From NCBI RefSeq assembly GCF_009907385.1, contig NZ_JAAATR010000026.1, forward strand, positions 88,853 through 152,852: a stretch of DNA of 64,000 nucleotides, in the 5' to 3' direction. Shown piece by piece: positions 36,811-45,440 of the stretch (within the stretch, counting starts at the first letter, position 1; every line of letters begins with the position of its first letter). The notes under the pieces are model-generated. The model was not told the DNA's origin. It did not search any database and saw only the letters and a list, made by a program, of their open reading frames with translations. A program made the translations under genes and the position numbers. The DNA is from Atlantibacter hermannii. GTDB taxonomy: Bacteria > Pseudomonadota > Gammaproteobacteria > Enterobacterales > Enterobacteriaceae.

Positions 36811-37467
36811 GTGCAGCGAGCGCGGTGTTATTTGTTAGGGGAAAGCGCGGTGGTTCTGGAGCTGGAACCGCCGGTCACCCTTGAAAGCCAGCAGCGGATC
36901 TGGGGCCTGGTACAGCGTCTGGCGGACGTACCGGCGGTGGTGGAAGTGATGCCGGGGATGAATAACATCACCGTGACCTTACGCGATCCGGCCACCTCGG
37001 CGCTGAACGCCATCGAACGCTTACAGCGCTGGTGGGAAGAGAGCGAGGCGGTGACGCTGGAATCGCGGCTGATTGAGATCCCGGTGATCTACGGCGGTGA
37101 ACACGGCCCGGACCTTGCTGAAGTGGCGCGCCACACCGGGCTCAGCGAGCGCCAGGTGGTGGAACGCCATGCGGATGCTGATTATATCGTTTACTTTATC
37201 GGCTTCCAGCCCGGGTTCCCGTATCTGGGCGGGCTGCCCGCCAGCCTCGCTACGCCGCGTCGCGCCGAACCGCGTCTCGAAGTCCCTGCCGGATCGGTGG
37301 GGATCGGCGGCGGCCAGACCGGGATCTATCCGTTGCCCACGCCCGGCGGCTGGCAAATTATTGGCCGTACCGATCTGCGTTTGTTCGATCCACAGCGCCA
37401 GCCTGCCACGTTATTACAACCCGGCGACCGGGTACGTTTTGTGCCGTCTGAGGAGGGCGTGTGTTAG
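36811..37467 (+). CDS. pxpB: 5-oxoprolinase subunit PxpB
   Basis: Subunit of the prokaryotic ATP-dependent 5-oxoprolinase PxpABC, which reopens the damage product 5-oxoproline to glutamate. PxpB belongs to the KipI/allophanate hydrolase subunit 1 family: [14 protein letters not shown] near residue 130 and [21 protein letters not shown] near 165. The 218 residues match the E. coli protein. It has a GTG start. pxpC begins 7 nt before this gene ends. Confidence 0.95.
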   Translation: MQRARCYLLGESAVVLELEPPVTLESQQRIWGLVQRLADVPAVVEVMPGMNNITVTLRDPATSALNAIERLQRWWEESEAVTLESRLIEIPVIYGGEHGPDLAEVARHTGLSERQVVERHADADYIVYFIGFQPGFPYLGGLPASLATPRRAEPRLEVPAGSVGIGGGQTGIYPLPTPGGWQIIGRTDLRLFDPQRQPATLLQPGDRVRFVPSEEGVC

Positions 37468-38393
37468 AGATAATTCGTGCAGGGATGAGCACCACGGTGC
37501 AGGACGGCGGACGGCATGGCTTGCGTCAGGCGGGCATCAGCCGCTGCGGCGCAATGGATACGCCTGCACTGCGCATCGCCAATTTGCTGGTGGGCAATGA
37601 GCCCGATATGGCGGCGCTGGAAATGACCCTCGGGCAATGCACCCTTGCCTTTCATCAGGACGGCTGGTTCGCGTTAACCGGCGCAGCCTGCGGCGCGACC
37701 CTGGACGGCCATTCCGTGTGGACCGGCTGGCGCTTGCCGGTACGCGCGGGCCAGCAGTTAAAGCTGGCGCTGCCGAAGCGCGGTATGCGCAGCTATCTGG
37801 CGGTGGCTGGCGGCATCGACGTGCCGAAAATCATGGGGTCGTACAGCACCGATTTAAAAGCCGGCTTCGGCGGGTTGGAAGGGCGTCGACTGCAGGACGG
37901 CGATCGCCTGCCGTTACGCCCGGCGACGCGCAAATTTCTGCAAAGCCGTGGTGTACATCAACTGCTGTGGGGCAACCGCATTCGCGCCTTGCCGGGGCCG
38001 GAATATCACGAATTCTCGCCCGCCGCTCAGGAGGCATTCTGGCGCGCGCCGTGGAAACTCAGTCCGCAAAGCAACCGCATGGGTTACCGCCTGAACGGTC
38101 ATGTGCTGGAGCGGACAGAATCCCGCGAACTGGTCTCTCATGGTCTGCTGCCCGGCGTGGTGCAGGTGCCTCATAACGGCCAGCCCATCGTGCTGATGAA
38201 CGACGCCCAGACTACCGGCGGCTATCCGCGTATCGCCTGCGTGATTGAGGCGGACATGTATAACCTGGCGCAGCTGCGTCTTGGCGAGCCGCTGCATTTC
38301 GACCGTTGCACCCTGGAAGAAGCGCTGGAAGCGCGGACGCACCAGCAACGCTACTTTGAACAACTGGAATGGCGGCTGGCGAATGAAGATTGA
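37461..38393 (+). CDS. pxpC: 5-oxoprolinase subunit PxpC
   Basis: KipA/allophanate hydrolase subunit 2 family partner of PxpB. Family motifs seen: [15 protein letters not shown] at the N-terminus, [11 protein letters not shown], [13 protein letters not shown] (here [14 protein letters not shown]), [10 protein letters not shown] and a C-terminal TTGGYPRIA. 310 residues. GTG start inside pxpB with AGGAGGG 6 nt upstream. pxpA starts 11 nt before its end, so the three subunits are translationally coupled. Confidence 0.95.
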   Translation: MLEIIRAGMSTTVQDGGRHGLRQAGISRCGAMDTPALRIANLLVGNEPDMAALEMTLGQCTLAFHQDGWFALTGAACGATLDGHSVWTGWRLPVRAGQQLKLALPKRGMRSYLAVAGGIDVPKIMGSYSTDLKAGFGGLEGRRLQDGDRLPLRPATRKFLQSRGVHQLLWGNRIRALPGPEYHEFSPAAQEAFWRAPWKLSPQSNRMGYRLNGHVLERTESRELVSHGLLPGVVQVPHNGQPIVLMNDAQTTGGYPRIACVIEADMYNLAQLRLGEPLHFDRCTLEEALEARTHQQRYFEQLEWRLANED

Positions 38394-39120
38394 TCTCAAC
38401 GCCGATCTCGGCGAAGGCTGCGGTAACGACAGCGCGCTGATGCCGCTGATTACGTCCGCGAACATCGCCTGCGGCTTTCACGCCGGCGATGCGCAGATCA
38501 TGCGCGAAAGCGTACAGATGGCGCTGACGCACGGCGTCGCCATCGGCGCGCATCCGGGCTTTCCCGATCGGGAAAACTTCGGCCGTACTGCCATGCCGCT
38601 TCCGCCAGAAACGGTTTATGCCCAGACGCTCTATCAGCTCGGCGCGCTGGCCGCTATCGTGCAAGCAGAGGGTGGGGTGATGACGCACGTCAAGCCGCAT
38701 GGGATGCTGTACAACCAGGCGGCGAAACAGCCGCCGCTGGCGGACGCCATCGCCCGCGCGGTGCAAAACCTTAATCCCGGCCTGGTTCTGGTCGGGCTGG
38801 CGGGTAGCGAACTGATCCGCGCCGGGGAACGTTACGGTCTGGCGACGCGGGAGGAGGTCTTCGCCGACAGGGGCTATCTGGCGGACGGTTCGCTGGTGCC
38901 GCGCAGCGAGCCGGGGGCGCTGATAGACGATGACGAGGAAGCGGTTTCCCGTACCCTGGAAATGGTGCTGAATGGCCGGGTACAAAGCCGGGACGGCGTC
39001 TGGGCGACGGTCAATGCCCAGACGGTGTGCGTGCACGGCGACGGCGCGCACGCGCTGGCGTTCGCCCGCAGGTTGCGTGACGCGTTTTTAGCACGCAACA
39101 TTACTGTTACCGCCGGGTAA
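38383..39120 (+). CDS. pxpA: 5-oxoprolinase subunit PxpA (LamB/YcsF family)
   Basis: LamB/YcsF family subunit of 5-oxoprolinase. Conserved acidic and His motifs: [13 protein letters not shown] (residues 3-15), [21 protein letters not shown] and [11 protein letters not shown]. The 245 residues compare with 244 in E. coli. The start at 38383 ([11 protein letters not shown]) lies inside the end of pxpC. Longer upstream ATGs in the frame read antisense-like sequence and were not used. Confidence 0.95.
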   Translation: MKIDLNADLGEGCGNDSALMPLITSANIACGFHAGDAQIMRESVQMALTHGVAIGAHPGFPDRENFGRTAMPLPPETVYAQTLYQLGALAAIVQAEGGVMTHVKPHGMLYNQAAKQPPLADAIARAVQNLNPGLVLVGLAGSELIRAGERYGLATREEVFADRGYLADGSLVPRSEPGALIDDDEEAVSRTLEMVLNGRVQSRDGVWATVNAQTVCVHGDGAHALAFARRLRDAFLARNITVTAG

Positions 39121-39133
39121 CTGAGGAATCTGT

Positions 39134-39925
39134 ATGCCAGAAGGTCCTGAGATCCGCCGCGCAGCGGACAACCTGGAGGCAGCAATCCAGGGTAAACCAT
39201 TAACCTCTGTATGGTTTGCTTTTCCTGCTTTACAACCTTTCCAGGCGGGCTTGATCGGTCAACATGTGGTGCGGGTGCAAACCTGTGGCAAAGCACTGCT
39301 CACCCATTTTTCCGGCGGGCTGGTGTTGTATAGCCACAACCAACTCTACGGTGTGTGGCGGGTGGTGAAAGCAGGGGGGGAGCCGAAAACCACGCGGATT
39401 TTGCGGGTTCGGCTCGAATCCGCTGACAAAGCGATTTTGTTATACAGCGCGTCAGAGATCGCGATACTCACAGCGGAACAAGTAGCGCAACACCCTTTCC
39501 TGACCCGCATCGGGCCGGACGTACTGGATAACACCCTGACCGCAGCGGATGTGAAACAGCGATTGCTCGACCCGCGTTTTCGCCGCCGCCAGTTAGATGC
39601 ATTGCTGCTGGATCAGTCTTTTCTCGCCGGGTTGGGTAATTACCTGCGGGTTGAAATTCTTTGGGAAACCGGGCTTGCGCCGCATCATAAACCGCAGGCG
39701 TTAAGTGATGAACAATGCGAGGCGCTGAGCCAGGCGTTGCTGGCGATCCCGCGTCTTTCGTATCAAACGCGCGGCAGGGCGCAAGAAAATATCCACCATG
39801 GCGCACTGTTTCGTTTTCGGGTATTTCATCGGACAGGCGAACCCTGTGAGCGTTGCGGTCATCTGATTGAAAAAACAACGCGAACATCCAGGCCGTTTTA
39901 CTGGTGTCCGGGTTGCCAGAAATAA
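39134..39925 (+). CDS. nei: Endonuclease VIII Nei
   Basis: DNA glycosylase/AP lyase removing oxidised pyrimidines. The catalytic Pro2 and Glu3 follow the initiator Met ([12 protein letters not shown]). The H2TH region has [19 protein letters not shown]. The C-terminal zinc finger is CERCG...WCPGC (residues about 238-260). The 263 residues match E. coli. Cotranscribed with ybgI-pxpBCA by close spacing (13 bp). Confidence 0.96.
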   Translation: MPEGPEIRRAADNLEAAIQGKPLTSVWFAFPALQPFQAGLIGQHVVRVQTCGKALLTHFSGGLVLYSHNQLYGVWRVVKAGGEPKTTRILRVRLESADKAILLYSASEIAILTAEQVAQHPFLTRIGPDVLDNTLTAADVKQRLLDPRFRRRQLDALLLDQSFLAGLGNYLRVEILWETGLAPHHKPQALSDEQCEALSQALLAIPRLSYQTRGRAQENIHHGALFRFRVFHRTGEPCERCGHLIEKTTRTSRPFYWCPGCQK

Positions 39926-40007
39926 ACTCAGGTTCAATGATTGAACGATGTAAGAAGTAAGTTGTTAATTTTTTCCTGAACAGAACCATGAATTCCGAAT
40001 GACAATA

Positions 40008-40033
40008 AAAAACGCGCCCGCAGGCGCGTTTTT
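40008..40033. terminator. Bidirectional terminator between nei and gltA
   Basis: AAAAACGCGCC / GGCGCGTTTTT with loop CGCA and T runs on both strands lies between the convergent genes. E. coli carries abrB here; this window has no gene in the gap. Confidence 0.88.
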
Positions 40034-40047
40034 CACATCGGCAGGAA

Positions 40048-41334
40048 TTAACGTTTTTCCAAATCAGATTTGAAATCGCGCTTGTCGTAGCCAGTGTAGA
40101 GCTGACGCGGACGGGCAATTTTAATGCCGTCGTCGTGCATTTCGTTCCAGTGCGCAATCCAGCCCACGGTACGCGCCATCGCGAAGATAACGGTGAACAT
40201 GGAGGACGGAATGCCCATGGCTTTCAGGATAATGCCGGAGTAGAAATCGACGTTCGGGTACAGCTTACGTTCGATGAAGTACGGGTCGTTGAGCGCAATG
40301 TGCTCAAGCTCCATGGCCACTTCCAGCAGATCGTCCTTGGTGCCCAGCTCTTTCAGCACTTCGTGGCAGGTTTCACGCATCACGGTCGCGCGCGGGTCAT
40401 AGTTCTTGTAGACACGGTGACCGAAGCCCATCAGACGGAACGAATCGTTTTTGTCTTTGGCGCGGCGGATGAATTCCGGGATGTGCTTAACGGAGCTGAT
40501 CTCTTCCAGCATCTTCAGCGCGGCTTCGTTCGCGCCGCCGTGCGCCGGTCCCCACAGGGACGCGATGCCCGCAGCGATACAGGCGAACGGGTTAGCGCCC
40601 GAAGAGCCCGCGGTACGCACGGTTGAGGTTGACGCGTTCTGCTCGTGGTCGGCATGCAGGATCAGGATACGGTCCATGGCGCGCTCAAGCACCGGGTTCA
40701 CCTCGTAAGGCTCGCACGGCGTGGAGAACATCATGTTAAGGAAATTACCGGAGTAGGAGAGGTCGTTGCGCGGGTAAACGAAAGGCTGGCCGATCGAATA
40801 CTTGTAACACATCGCCGCCATGGTCGGCATTTTCGACAGCAGGCGGAACGCCGCGATTTCACGGTGACGCGGGTTATTCACGTCCAGAGAATCGTGGTAG
40901 AACGCCGCCAGCGCGCCAGTGATACCGCACATGACCGCCATCGGATGGGAATCACGACGGAACGCATGGAACAGACGGGTGATCTGCTCATGGATCATGG
41001 TGTGGCGGGTCACGGTGGTTTTGAATTCCTGGTACTGTTCCTGGGTCGGTTTTTCGCCGTACAGCAGGATGTAGCAGACTTCAAGATAGGTGGAATCGGT
41101 GGCTAACTGGTCAATCGGGAAACCGCGATGCAGCAGGATGCCTTCGTCACCATCGATAAAAGTGATTTTGGATTCGCAAGATGCGGTGGAGGTAAAACCC
41201 GGGTCGTACGTGAAAACACCTTTAGAACCAAGACTACGGATATCAATTACATCCTGACCGAGTGTGCCGTGTAGCACATCCAGTTCAATAGCAGCGTCAC
41301 CGTTATAAGTGATGTTCGCTTTTTTGTCAGCCAT
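40048..41334 (-). CDS. gltA: Citrate synthase (type II, hexameric)
   Basis: Condenses acetyl-CoA and oxaloacetate; the enzyme of Gram-negatives is allosterically inhibited by NADH. The catalytic His is in [10 protein letters not shown], the second His in [14 protein letters not shown], and the catalytic Asp near residue 363 in PNVDFYSG. At 428 residues it is one longer than E. coli. Divergent from sdhC across 654 bp that hold the promoters of both. Confidence 0.98.
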   Translation of the reverse strand: MADKKANITYNGDAAIELDVLHGTLGQDVIDIRSLGSKGVFTYDPGFTSTASCESKITFIDGDEGILLHRGFPIDQLATDSTYLEVCYILLYGEKPTQEQYQEFKTTVTRHTMIHEQITRLFHAFRRDSHPMAVMCGITGALAAFYHDSLDVNNPRHREIAAFRLLSKMPTMAAMCYKYSIGQPFVYPRNDLSYSGNFLNMMFSTPCEPYEVNPVLERAMDRILILHADHEQNASTSTVRTAGSSGANPFACIAAGIASLWGPAHGGANEAALKMLEEISSVKHIPEFIRRAKDKNDSFRLMGFGHRVYKNYDPRATVMRETCHEVLKELGTKDDLLEVAMELEHIALNDPYFIERKLYPNVDFYSGIILKAMGIPSSMFTVIFAMARTVGWIAHWNEMHDDGIKIARPRQLYTGYDKRDFKSDLEKR

Positions 41335-41730
41335 TTACGGTCTCCTTAGCGCCTTATTGCTTAAGACCGCTACTCATCGTCATTACCTTCGTCCCCGACC
41401 GTCATGTTGTCAGTTTGTTGTATGGCGCACAGCTCTGTTTCAGAGGGAGAAACCAGGGTACAGAGCGCTCAGCGGCTTGCAGACAACGGTTCGAATCAGG
41501 GCGAAATTACAGTAAATCAGGAAGTTAGCAGTCAGTATTCATTAAACCTGTATATCACTAATACCTGGCTAAATTACTCCGGTCAATACCGATCACTGTT
41601 ACATAACTTATTCTCAGGTGAAAGTGTGACCTCATAACTTTTGCGAATTATATGACTTCTTCGGTGATGGTTGTAACAATTTTGTTTAATATTTGTCAAA
41701 TCAGATGATTAAAATTTAAAATAATGTTTG

Positions 41731-41752
41731 TATCGTGATCCTGGTCACTGTT
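41731..41752. promoter_or_regulatory. Probable CRP site upstream of sdhC
   Basis: The core CGTGA TCCTGG TCACT keeps 8 of 10 conserved CRP half-site bases. It is centred about 70 bp upstream of the predicted sdhC transcription start, within the gltA-sdhC gap. The surrounding 41640-41730 stretch is rich in TTAA/TTGT runs of the type bound by ArcA. Confidence 0.6.
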
Positions 41753-41786
41753 TCGACTAAAACCCGACAAACTGTATGTAGGTTAA

Positions 41787-41815
41787 TTGTAATGATTTTG
41801 TGAACAACCTATACT
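41787..41815 (+). promoter_or_regulatory. sigma-70 promoter of sdhCDAB-sucABCD
   Basis: TTGTAA (41787-41792), a 17-bp spacer and TATACT (41810-41815) leave a leader of about 165 nt before sdhC. The position and the flanking TGAACA and GCCGCCAGGTCTCCGGAA match the E. coli sdh promoter region as I remember it. Confidence 0.75.
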
Positions 41816-41988
41816 GCCGCCAGGTCTCCGGAATACCCTGCACCGAGAGCCACCCAGCGTAGTAACCCGTCGTTTTAAAACAGGAAGTTGATGTTTTTGC
41901 ATGACGCAGAGTTATAGAAAGGCACGCTGTCTGACCCGCCTGCAGACCCGGAGGAAGGAATAATAAGAACAGCATGTGGGCGCTATTC

Positions 41989-42378
41989 ATGATAAAAAAC
42001 GCGAAAAAACAAAGACCTGTTAACCTGGATCTGCGAACGATCCGGTTTCCTGTGACCGCAATCGCTTCCATCCTCCATCGCGTATCCGGCGTGATCACAT
42101 TCGTGGCTGTCGGCATTCTGCTCTGGTTGCTGGGCGTCTCGCTCTCCTCTCCGGAAGGCTTCCAGACGGCGTCAGCCATCATGGGTAGCTTTTTTGTTAA
42201 ATTCATCATGTGGGGCATTCTCACCGCGCTGGCGTATCACGTCGTCGGCGGCGTTCGCCACATGCTGATGGATGTCGGCTACCTGGAAGAGACGTTCGAG
42301 ACCGGTAAGCGTACCGCAAACATTTCTTTCATCATTACTGTCGTGCTTTCACTTCTCGCAGGAGTTCTCGTATGGTAA
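41989..42378 (+). CDS. sdhC: Succinate dehydrogenase cytochrome b556 subunit SdhC
   Basis: Membrane anchor with three helices, binding heme b and ubiquinone together with SdhD. The quinone-site residues Ser27 and Arg31 lie in ASILHRVSG, and the heme-ligand His84 region is [12 protein letters not shown]. The 129 residues match E. coli. The start at 41989 ([14 protein letters not shown]) was chosen over an in-frame ATG 15 bp upstream because it matches the family. Confidence 0.96.
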   Translation: MIKNAKKQRPVNLDLRTIRFPVTAIASILHRVSGVITFVAVGILLWLLGVSLSSPEGFQTASAIMGSFFVKFIMWGILTALAYHVVGGVRHMLMDVGYLEETFETGKRTANISFIITVVLSLLAGVLVW

Positions 42379-42719
42379 GCAACGCCTCCGCATTGGGACG
42401 CAATGGCGTACATGACTTCATTCTGGTTCGTGCGACTGCCATCGTCCTGACGCTGTACATCATCTACCTGATCGGGTTCTTCGCTGTGACCGGCGATCTG
42501 ACCTGGGCGATCTGGACCGGCTTCTTCTCTTCCGCTTTCACCAAAGTGTTCACCCTGCTGGCGCTGTTTTCAGTATTGATCCATGCCTGGATTGGCATGT
42601 GGCAGGTGTTGACCGACTACGTTAAACCTCTGGCGCTGCGCATGATGTTGCAGCTGGCGATTGTGGTCGCCTTGTTGGTTTACGTTATTTATGGATTCGT
42701 TGTGGTGTGGGGTGTCTAA
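42372..42719 (+). CDS. sdhD: Succinate dehydrogenase membrane anchor SdhD
   Basis: Second membrane anchor, with three helices. The heme-ligand His71 is in [19 protein letters not shown], followed by the quinone-site Tyr. The 115 residues match E. coli. It overlaps sdhC by 7 nt and sdhA by 1 nt (TAATG). Confidence 0.96.
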   Translation: MVSNASALGRNGVHDFILVRATAIVLTLYIIYLIGFFAVTGDLTWAIWTGFFSSAFTKVFTLLALFSVLIHAWIGMWQVLTDYVKPLALRMMLQLAIVVALLVYVIYGFVVVWGV

Positions 42720-44485
42720 TGAATTTGCCAGTCAGAGAATTTGATGCAGTTGTGATTGGTGCCGGCGGCGCAGGTATGCGCGCGGCGCTGCAAATTTCCC
42801 AGAGCGGCCAGACCTGTGCGCTGCTCTCCAAAGTATTCCCGACCCGTTCCCATACCGTATCCGCTCAGGGTGGCATTACCGTTGCGCTCGGCAACACCCA
42901 TGAAGATAACTGGGAATGGCACATGTACGATACCGTCAAAGGGTCCGACTATATCGGCGACCAGGACGCGATCGAATATATGTGTAAGACCGGCCCGGAA
43001 GCGATTCTTGAGCTGGAGCACATGGGCCTGCCGTTCTCCCGTCTGGACGATGGCCGTATTTACCAGCGCCCGTTCGGCGGCCAGTCGAAAAACTTCGGCG
43101 GCGAGCAGGCGGCACGTACCGCCGCGGCGGCGGACCGTACCGGCCACGCGCTGTTGCACACCCTGTATCAGCAGAACCTGAAAAACCACACCACGATTTT
43201 CTCCGAATGGTACGCGCTGGATCTGGTGAAAAACCAGGATGGCGCGGTGGTGGGGTGTACCGCCCTGTGTATCGAAACCGGTGAAGTGGTTTACTTCAAA
43301 GCCCGCGCCACCGTGCTGGCGACCGGCGGCGCAGGCCGTATTTACCAGTCCACCACAAACGCCCACATTAATACCGGCGACGGCGTCGGCATGGCGCTGC
43401 GCGCAGGCGTGCCGGTGCAGGATATGGAAATGTGGCAGTTCCACCCGACCGGCATCGCGGGCGCGGGGGTTCTGGTGACCGAAGGCTGCCGTGGCGAAGG
43501 CGGCTACCTGCTGAACAAACATGGCGAACGCTTTATGGAGCGTTATGCCCCGAACGCTAAAGACCTGGCGGGCCGTGACGTGGTGGCGCGTTCCATCATG
43601 ATCGAAATCCGTGAAGGTCGCGGCTGCGACGGTCCGTGGGGCCCGCACGCTAAACTGAAACTCGATCACCTGGGCAAAGAGGTGCTGGAATCGCGCCTGC
43701 CGGGCATTCTGGAACTGTCGCGCACCTTCGCGCACGTCGACCCGGTTAAAGAGCCGATCCCGGTTATCCCGACCTGCCACTACATGATGGGCGGCATTCC
43801 GACCAAAGTGACCGGCCAGGCGCTGACCGTGAACGCGCAGGGCGAAGACGTGGTGATCCCGGGCCTGTTTGCGGTGGGCGAAATCGCTTGCGTCTCGGTA
43901 CACGGCGCTAACCGTCTGGGCGGCAACTCGCTGCTTGACCTGGTGGTGTTTGGCCGTGCGGCGGGCCTGCATTTGCAGGAGTCCATCGCCGAGCAGGGCG
44001 CGCTGCGCGATGCCAGCGACTCCGACATCGACGCCTCCCTGACTCGTCTGAACCGCTGGAACAACAACCGCAGCGGCGAAGATCCGGTGGTGATCCGTAA
44101 AGCGCTTCAGGAATGCATGCAGCATAACTTCTCGGTATTCCGTGAAGGTGATGCCATGGCGAAAGGCCTGGAGCAACTGAAAGCGATCCGCGAACGTCTG
44201 CAAAACGCCCGTCTGGACGACACGTCCAGCGAATTCAACACCCAGCGCGTTGAGTGCCTGGAGCTGGATAACCTGATGGAAACCGCGTTTGCGACAGCGG
44301 TATCTGCAAATTTCCGCACCGAGAGCCGTGGCGCCCACAGCCGTTTCGACTATCCGGACCGTGATGACGAAAACTGGTTGTGCCACAGCTTGTACTTGCC
44401 AGAGACGGAATCCATGACGCGCCGTAGCGTCAATATGGAACCGAAACTGCGCCCGGCGTTCCCGCCGAAAGTGCGTTCCTACTAA
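42719..44485 (+). CDS. sdhA: Succinate dehydrogenase flavoprotein subunit SdhA
   Basis: Oxidises succinate to fumarate with covalently bound FAD. The FAD fold is [14 protein letters not shown] at residues 11-24. The flavinylated His45 is in [11 protein letters not shown]. Substrate-site residues are in HPTGIAGAG and the [14 protein letters not shown] segment. The 588 residues match E. coli. The start at 42719 (MNLPVREFD) overlaps the sdhD stop. Confidence 0.98.
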   Translation: MNLPVREFDAVVIGAGGAGMRAALQISQSGQTCALLSKVFPTRSHTVSAQGGITVALGNTHEDNWEWHMYDTVKGSDYIGDQDAIEYMCKTGPEAILELEHMGLPFSRLDDGRIYQRPFGGQSKNFGGEQAARTAAAADRTGHALLHTLYQQNLKNHTTIFSEWYALDLVKNQDGAVVGCTALCIETGEVVYFKARATVLATGGAGRIYQSTTNAHINTGDGVGMALRAGVPVQDMEMWQFHPTGIAGAGVLVTEGCRGEGGYLLNKHGERFMERYAPNAKDLAGRDVVARSIMIEIREGRGCDGPWGPHAKLKLDHLGKEVLESRLPGILELSRTFAHVDPVKEPIPVIPTCHYMMGGIPTKVTGQALTVNAQGEDVVIPGLFAVGEIACVSVHGANRLGGNSLLDLVVFGRAAGLHLQESIAEQGALRDASDSDIDASLTRLNRWNNNRSGEDPVVIRKALQECMQHNFSVFREGDAMAKGLEQLKAIRERLQNARLDDTSSEFNTQRVECLELDNLMETAFATAVSANFRTESRGAHSRFDYPDRDDENWLCHSLYLPETESMTRRSVNMEPKLRPAFPPKVRSY

Positions 44486-44501
44486 TCGCGGAGACAGGCA
44501 G

Positions 44502-45218
44502 ATGAAACTCGAATTTTCCATTTACCGCTACAACCCGGATGTCGACGACGCCCCGCGTATGCAGGATTACACCCTGGAAGGGGAAGAAGGGCGCGACATG
44601 ATGTTGCTGGATGCGCTCATCCAGCTGAAAGAAAAAGATCCGACCCTGGCGTTCCGCCGCTCCTGCCGTGAAGGGGTGTGTGGTTCCGATGGCCTGAACA
44701 TGAACGGCAAAAACGGTCTGGCGTGTATCACGCCGATCTCCGCGCTGGGCAACGGAAAACAGAAGATTGTGATCCGTCCTCTGCCGGGTTTGCCGGTGGT
44801 GCGTGATTTGGTGGTAGACATGGGGCAATTCTATACTCAATATGAGAAGATTAAGCCTTACTTATTGAATAATGGACAAAATCCACCCGCTCGCGAGCAT
44901 TTGCAGACGCCGGATCAGCGCGAAAAACTGGATGGACTCTATGAGTGTATTCTGTGCGCCTGCTGCTCGACGTCCTGCCCCTCGTTCTGGTGGAACCCGG
45001 ATAAGTTTATCGGCCCGGCAGGCCTGCTTGCCGCGTATCGCTTCCTGATTGACAGCCGCGATACCGAAACCGATAACCGTCTGGATAATTTGAGCGATGC
45101 TTTCAGCGTATTCCGCTGCCACAGCATTATGAATTGCGTCAGTGTCTGCCCTAAAGGGTTGAACCCGACCAAGGCGATCGGTCATATCAAGACCATGCTG
45201 TTGCAACGCAGCGCGTAA
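44502..45218 (+). CDS. sdhB: Succinate dehydrogenase iron-sulfur subunit SdhB
   Basis: Carries [2Fe-2S], [4Fe-4S] and [3Fe-4S] centres between FAD and quinone. The cluster ligands are SCREGVCGSDG plus Cys75 region, CILCACCSTSCP and CHSIMNCVSVCPKGLNP. The 238 residues match E. coli. Follows sdhA by 16 bp. Confidence 0.98.
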   Translation: MKLEFSIYRYNPDVDDAPRMQDYTLEGEEGRDMMLLDALIQLKEKDPTLAFRRSCREGVCGSDGLNMNGKNGLACITPISALGNGKQKIVIRPLPGLPVVRDLVVDMGQFYTQYEKIKPYLLNNGQNPPAREHLQTPDQREKLDGLYECILCACCSTSCPSFWWNPDKFIGPAGLLAAYRFLIDSRDTETDNRLDNLSDAFSVFRCHSIMNCVSVCPKGLNPTKAIGHIKTMLLQRSA

Positions 45219-45226
45219 CAAAACCC

Positions 45227-45251
45227 GCCCGGTAAGCGATGTTTACCGGGC
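45227..45251. repeat. REP-like palindrome after sdhB
   Basis: GCCCGGTAA / TTACCGGGC with a 7-nt loop, 9 bp past the sdhB stop. It has the size and GC-rich arm pattern of enterobacterial REP/BIME elements. There is no T run, so it is more likely an mRNA-stabilising element than a terminator, which suits an operon whose transcript continues into suc. Confidence 0.5.
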
Positions 45252-45291
45252 AAAATGGGCGGTTAGCGCTATGCTTTCCGCCAGTGCAGGA

Positions 45292-45330
45292 AACCTTTAA
45301 AAACTGCCGCGTTGACAGTTTTTAAAGGTT
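45292..45330. repeat. 15-bp perfect inverted repeat in the sdhB-sucA gap
   Basis: AACCTTTAAAAACTG (45292-45306) and CAGTTTTTAAAGGTT (45316-45330) flank a 9-nt centre. No T run follows. It lies near where a sucA-specific promoter would be. A second, shorter inverted repeat, ACGTACT / AGTACGT, lies at 45374-45392. Confidence 0.7.
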
Positions 45331-45440
45331 CCTTACCGGGCCACCAAGAGCCCAAAAAGTGAACCCTGGTACTACGTACTCCCTAAGTACGTTGTAGTTA
45401 TCCATGGCGAAATAAGCAAAAAAATGCTTAAGGGATCACG

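Noticed and set aside
42716..44521. 601-codon ORF antisense to sdhA
   Set aside because: It is a shadow of the GC-rich third positions of sdhA. It lacks any recognisable motif, and sdhA on the other strand is full length with all family residues.
45227..45251. Hairpin after sdhB as a transcription terminator
   Set aside because: No T run follows, and the sdh and suc genes are expected to be partly cotranscribed. A REP-like or stabilising role fits better.
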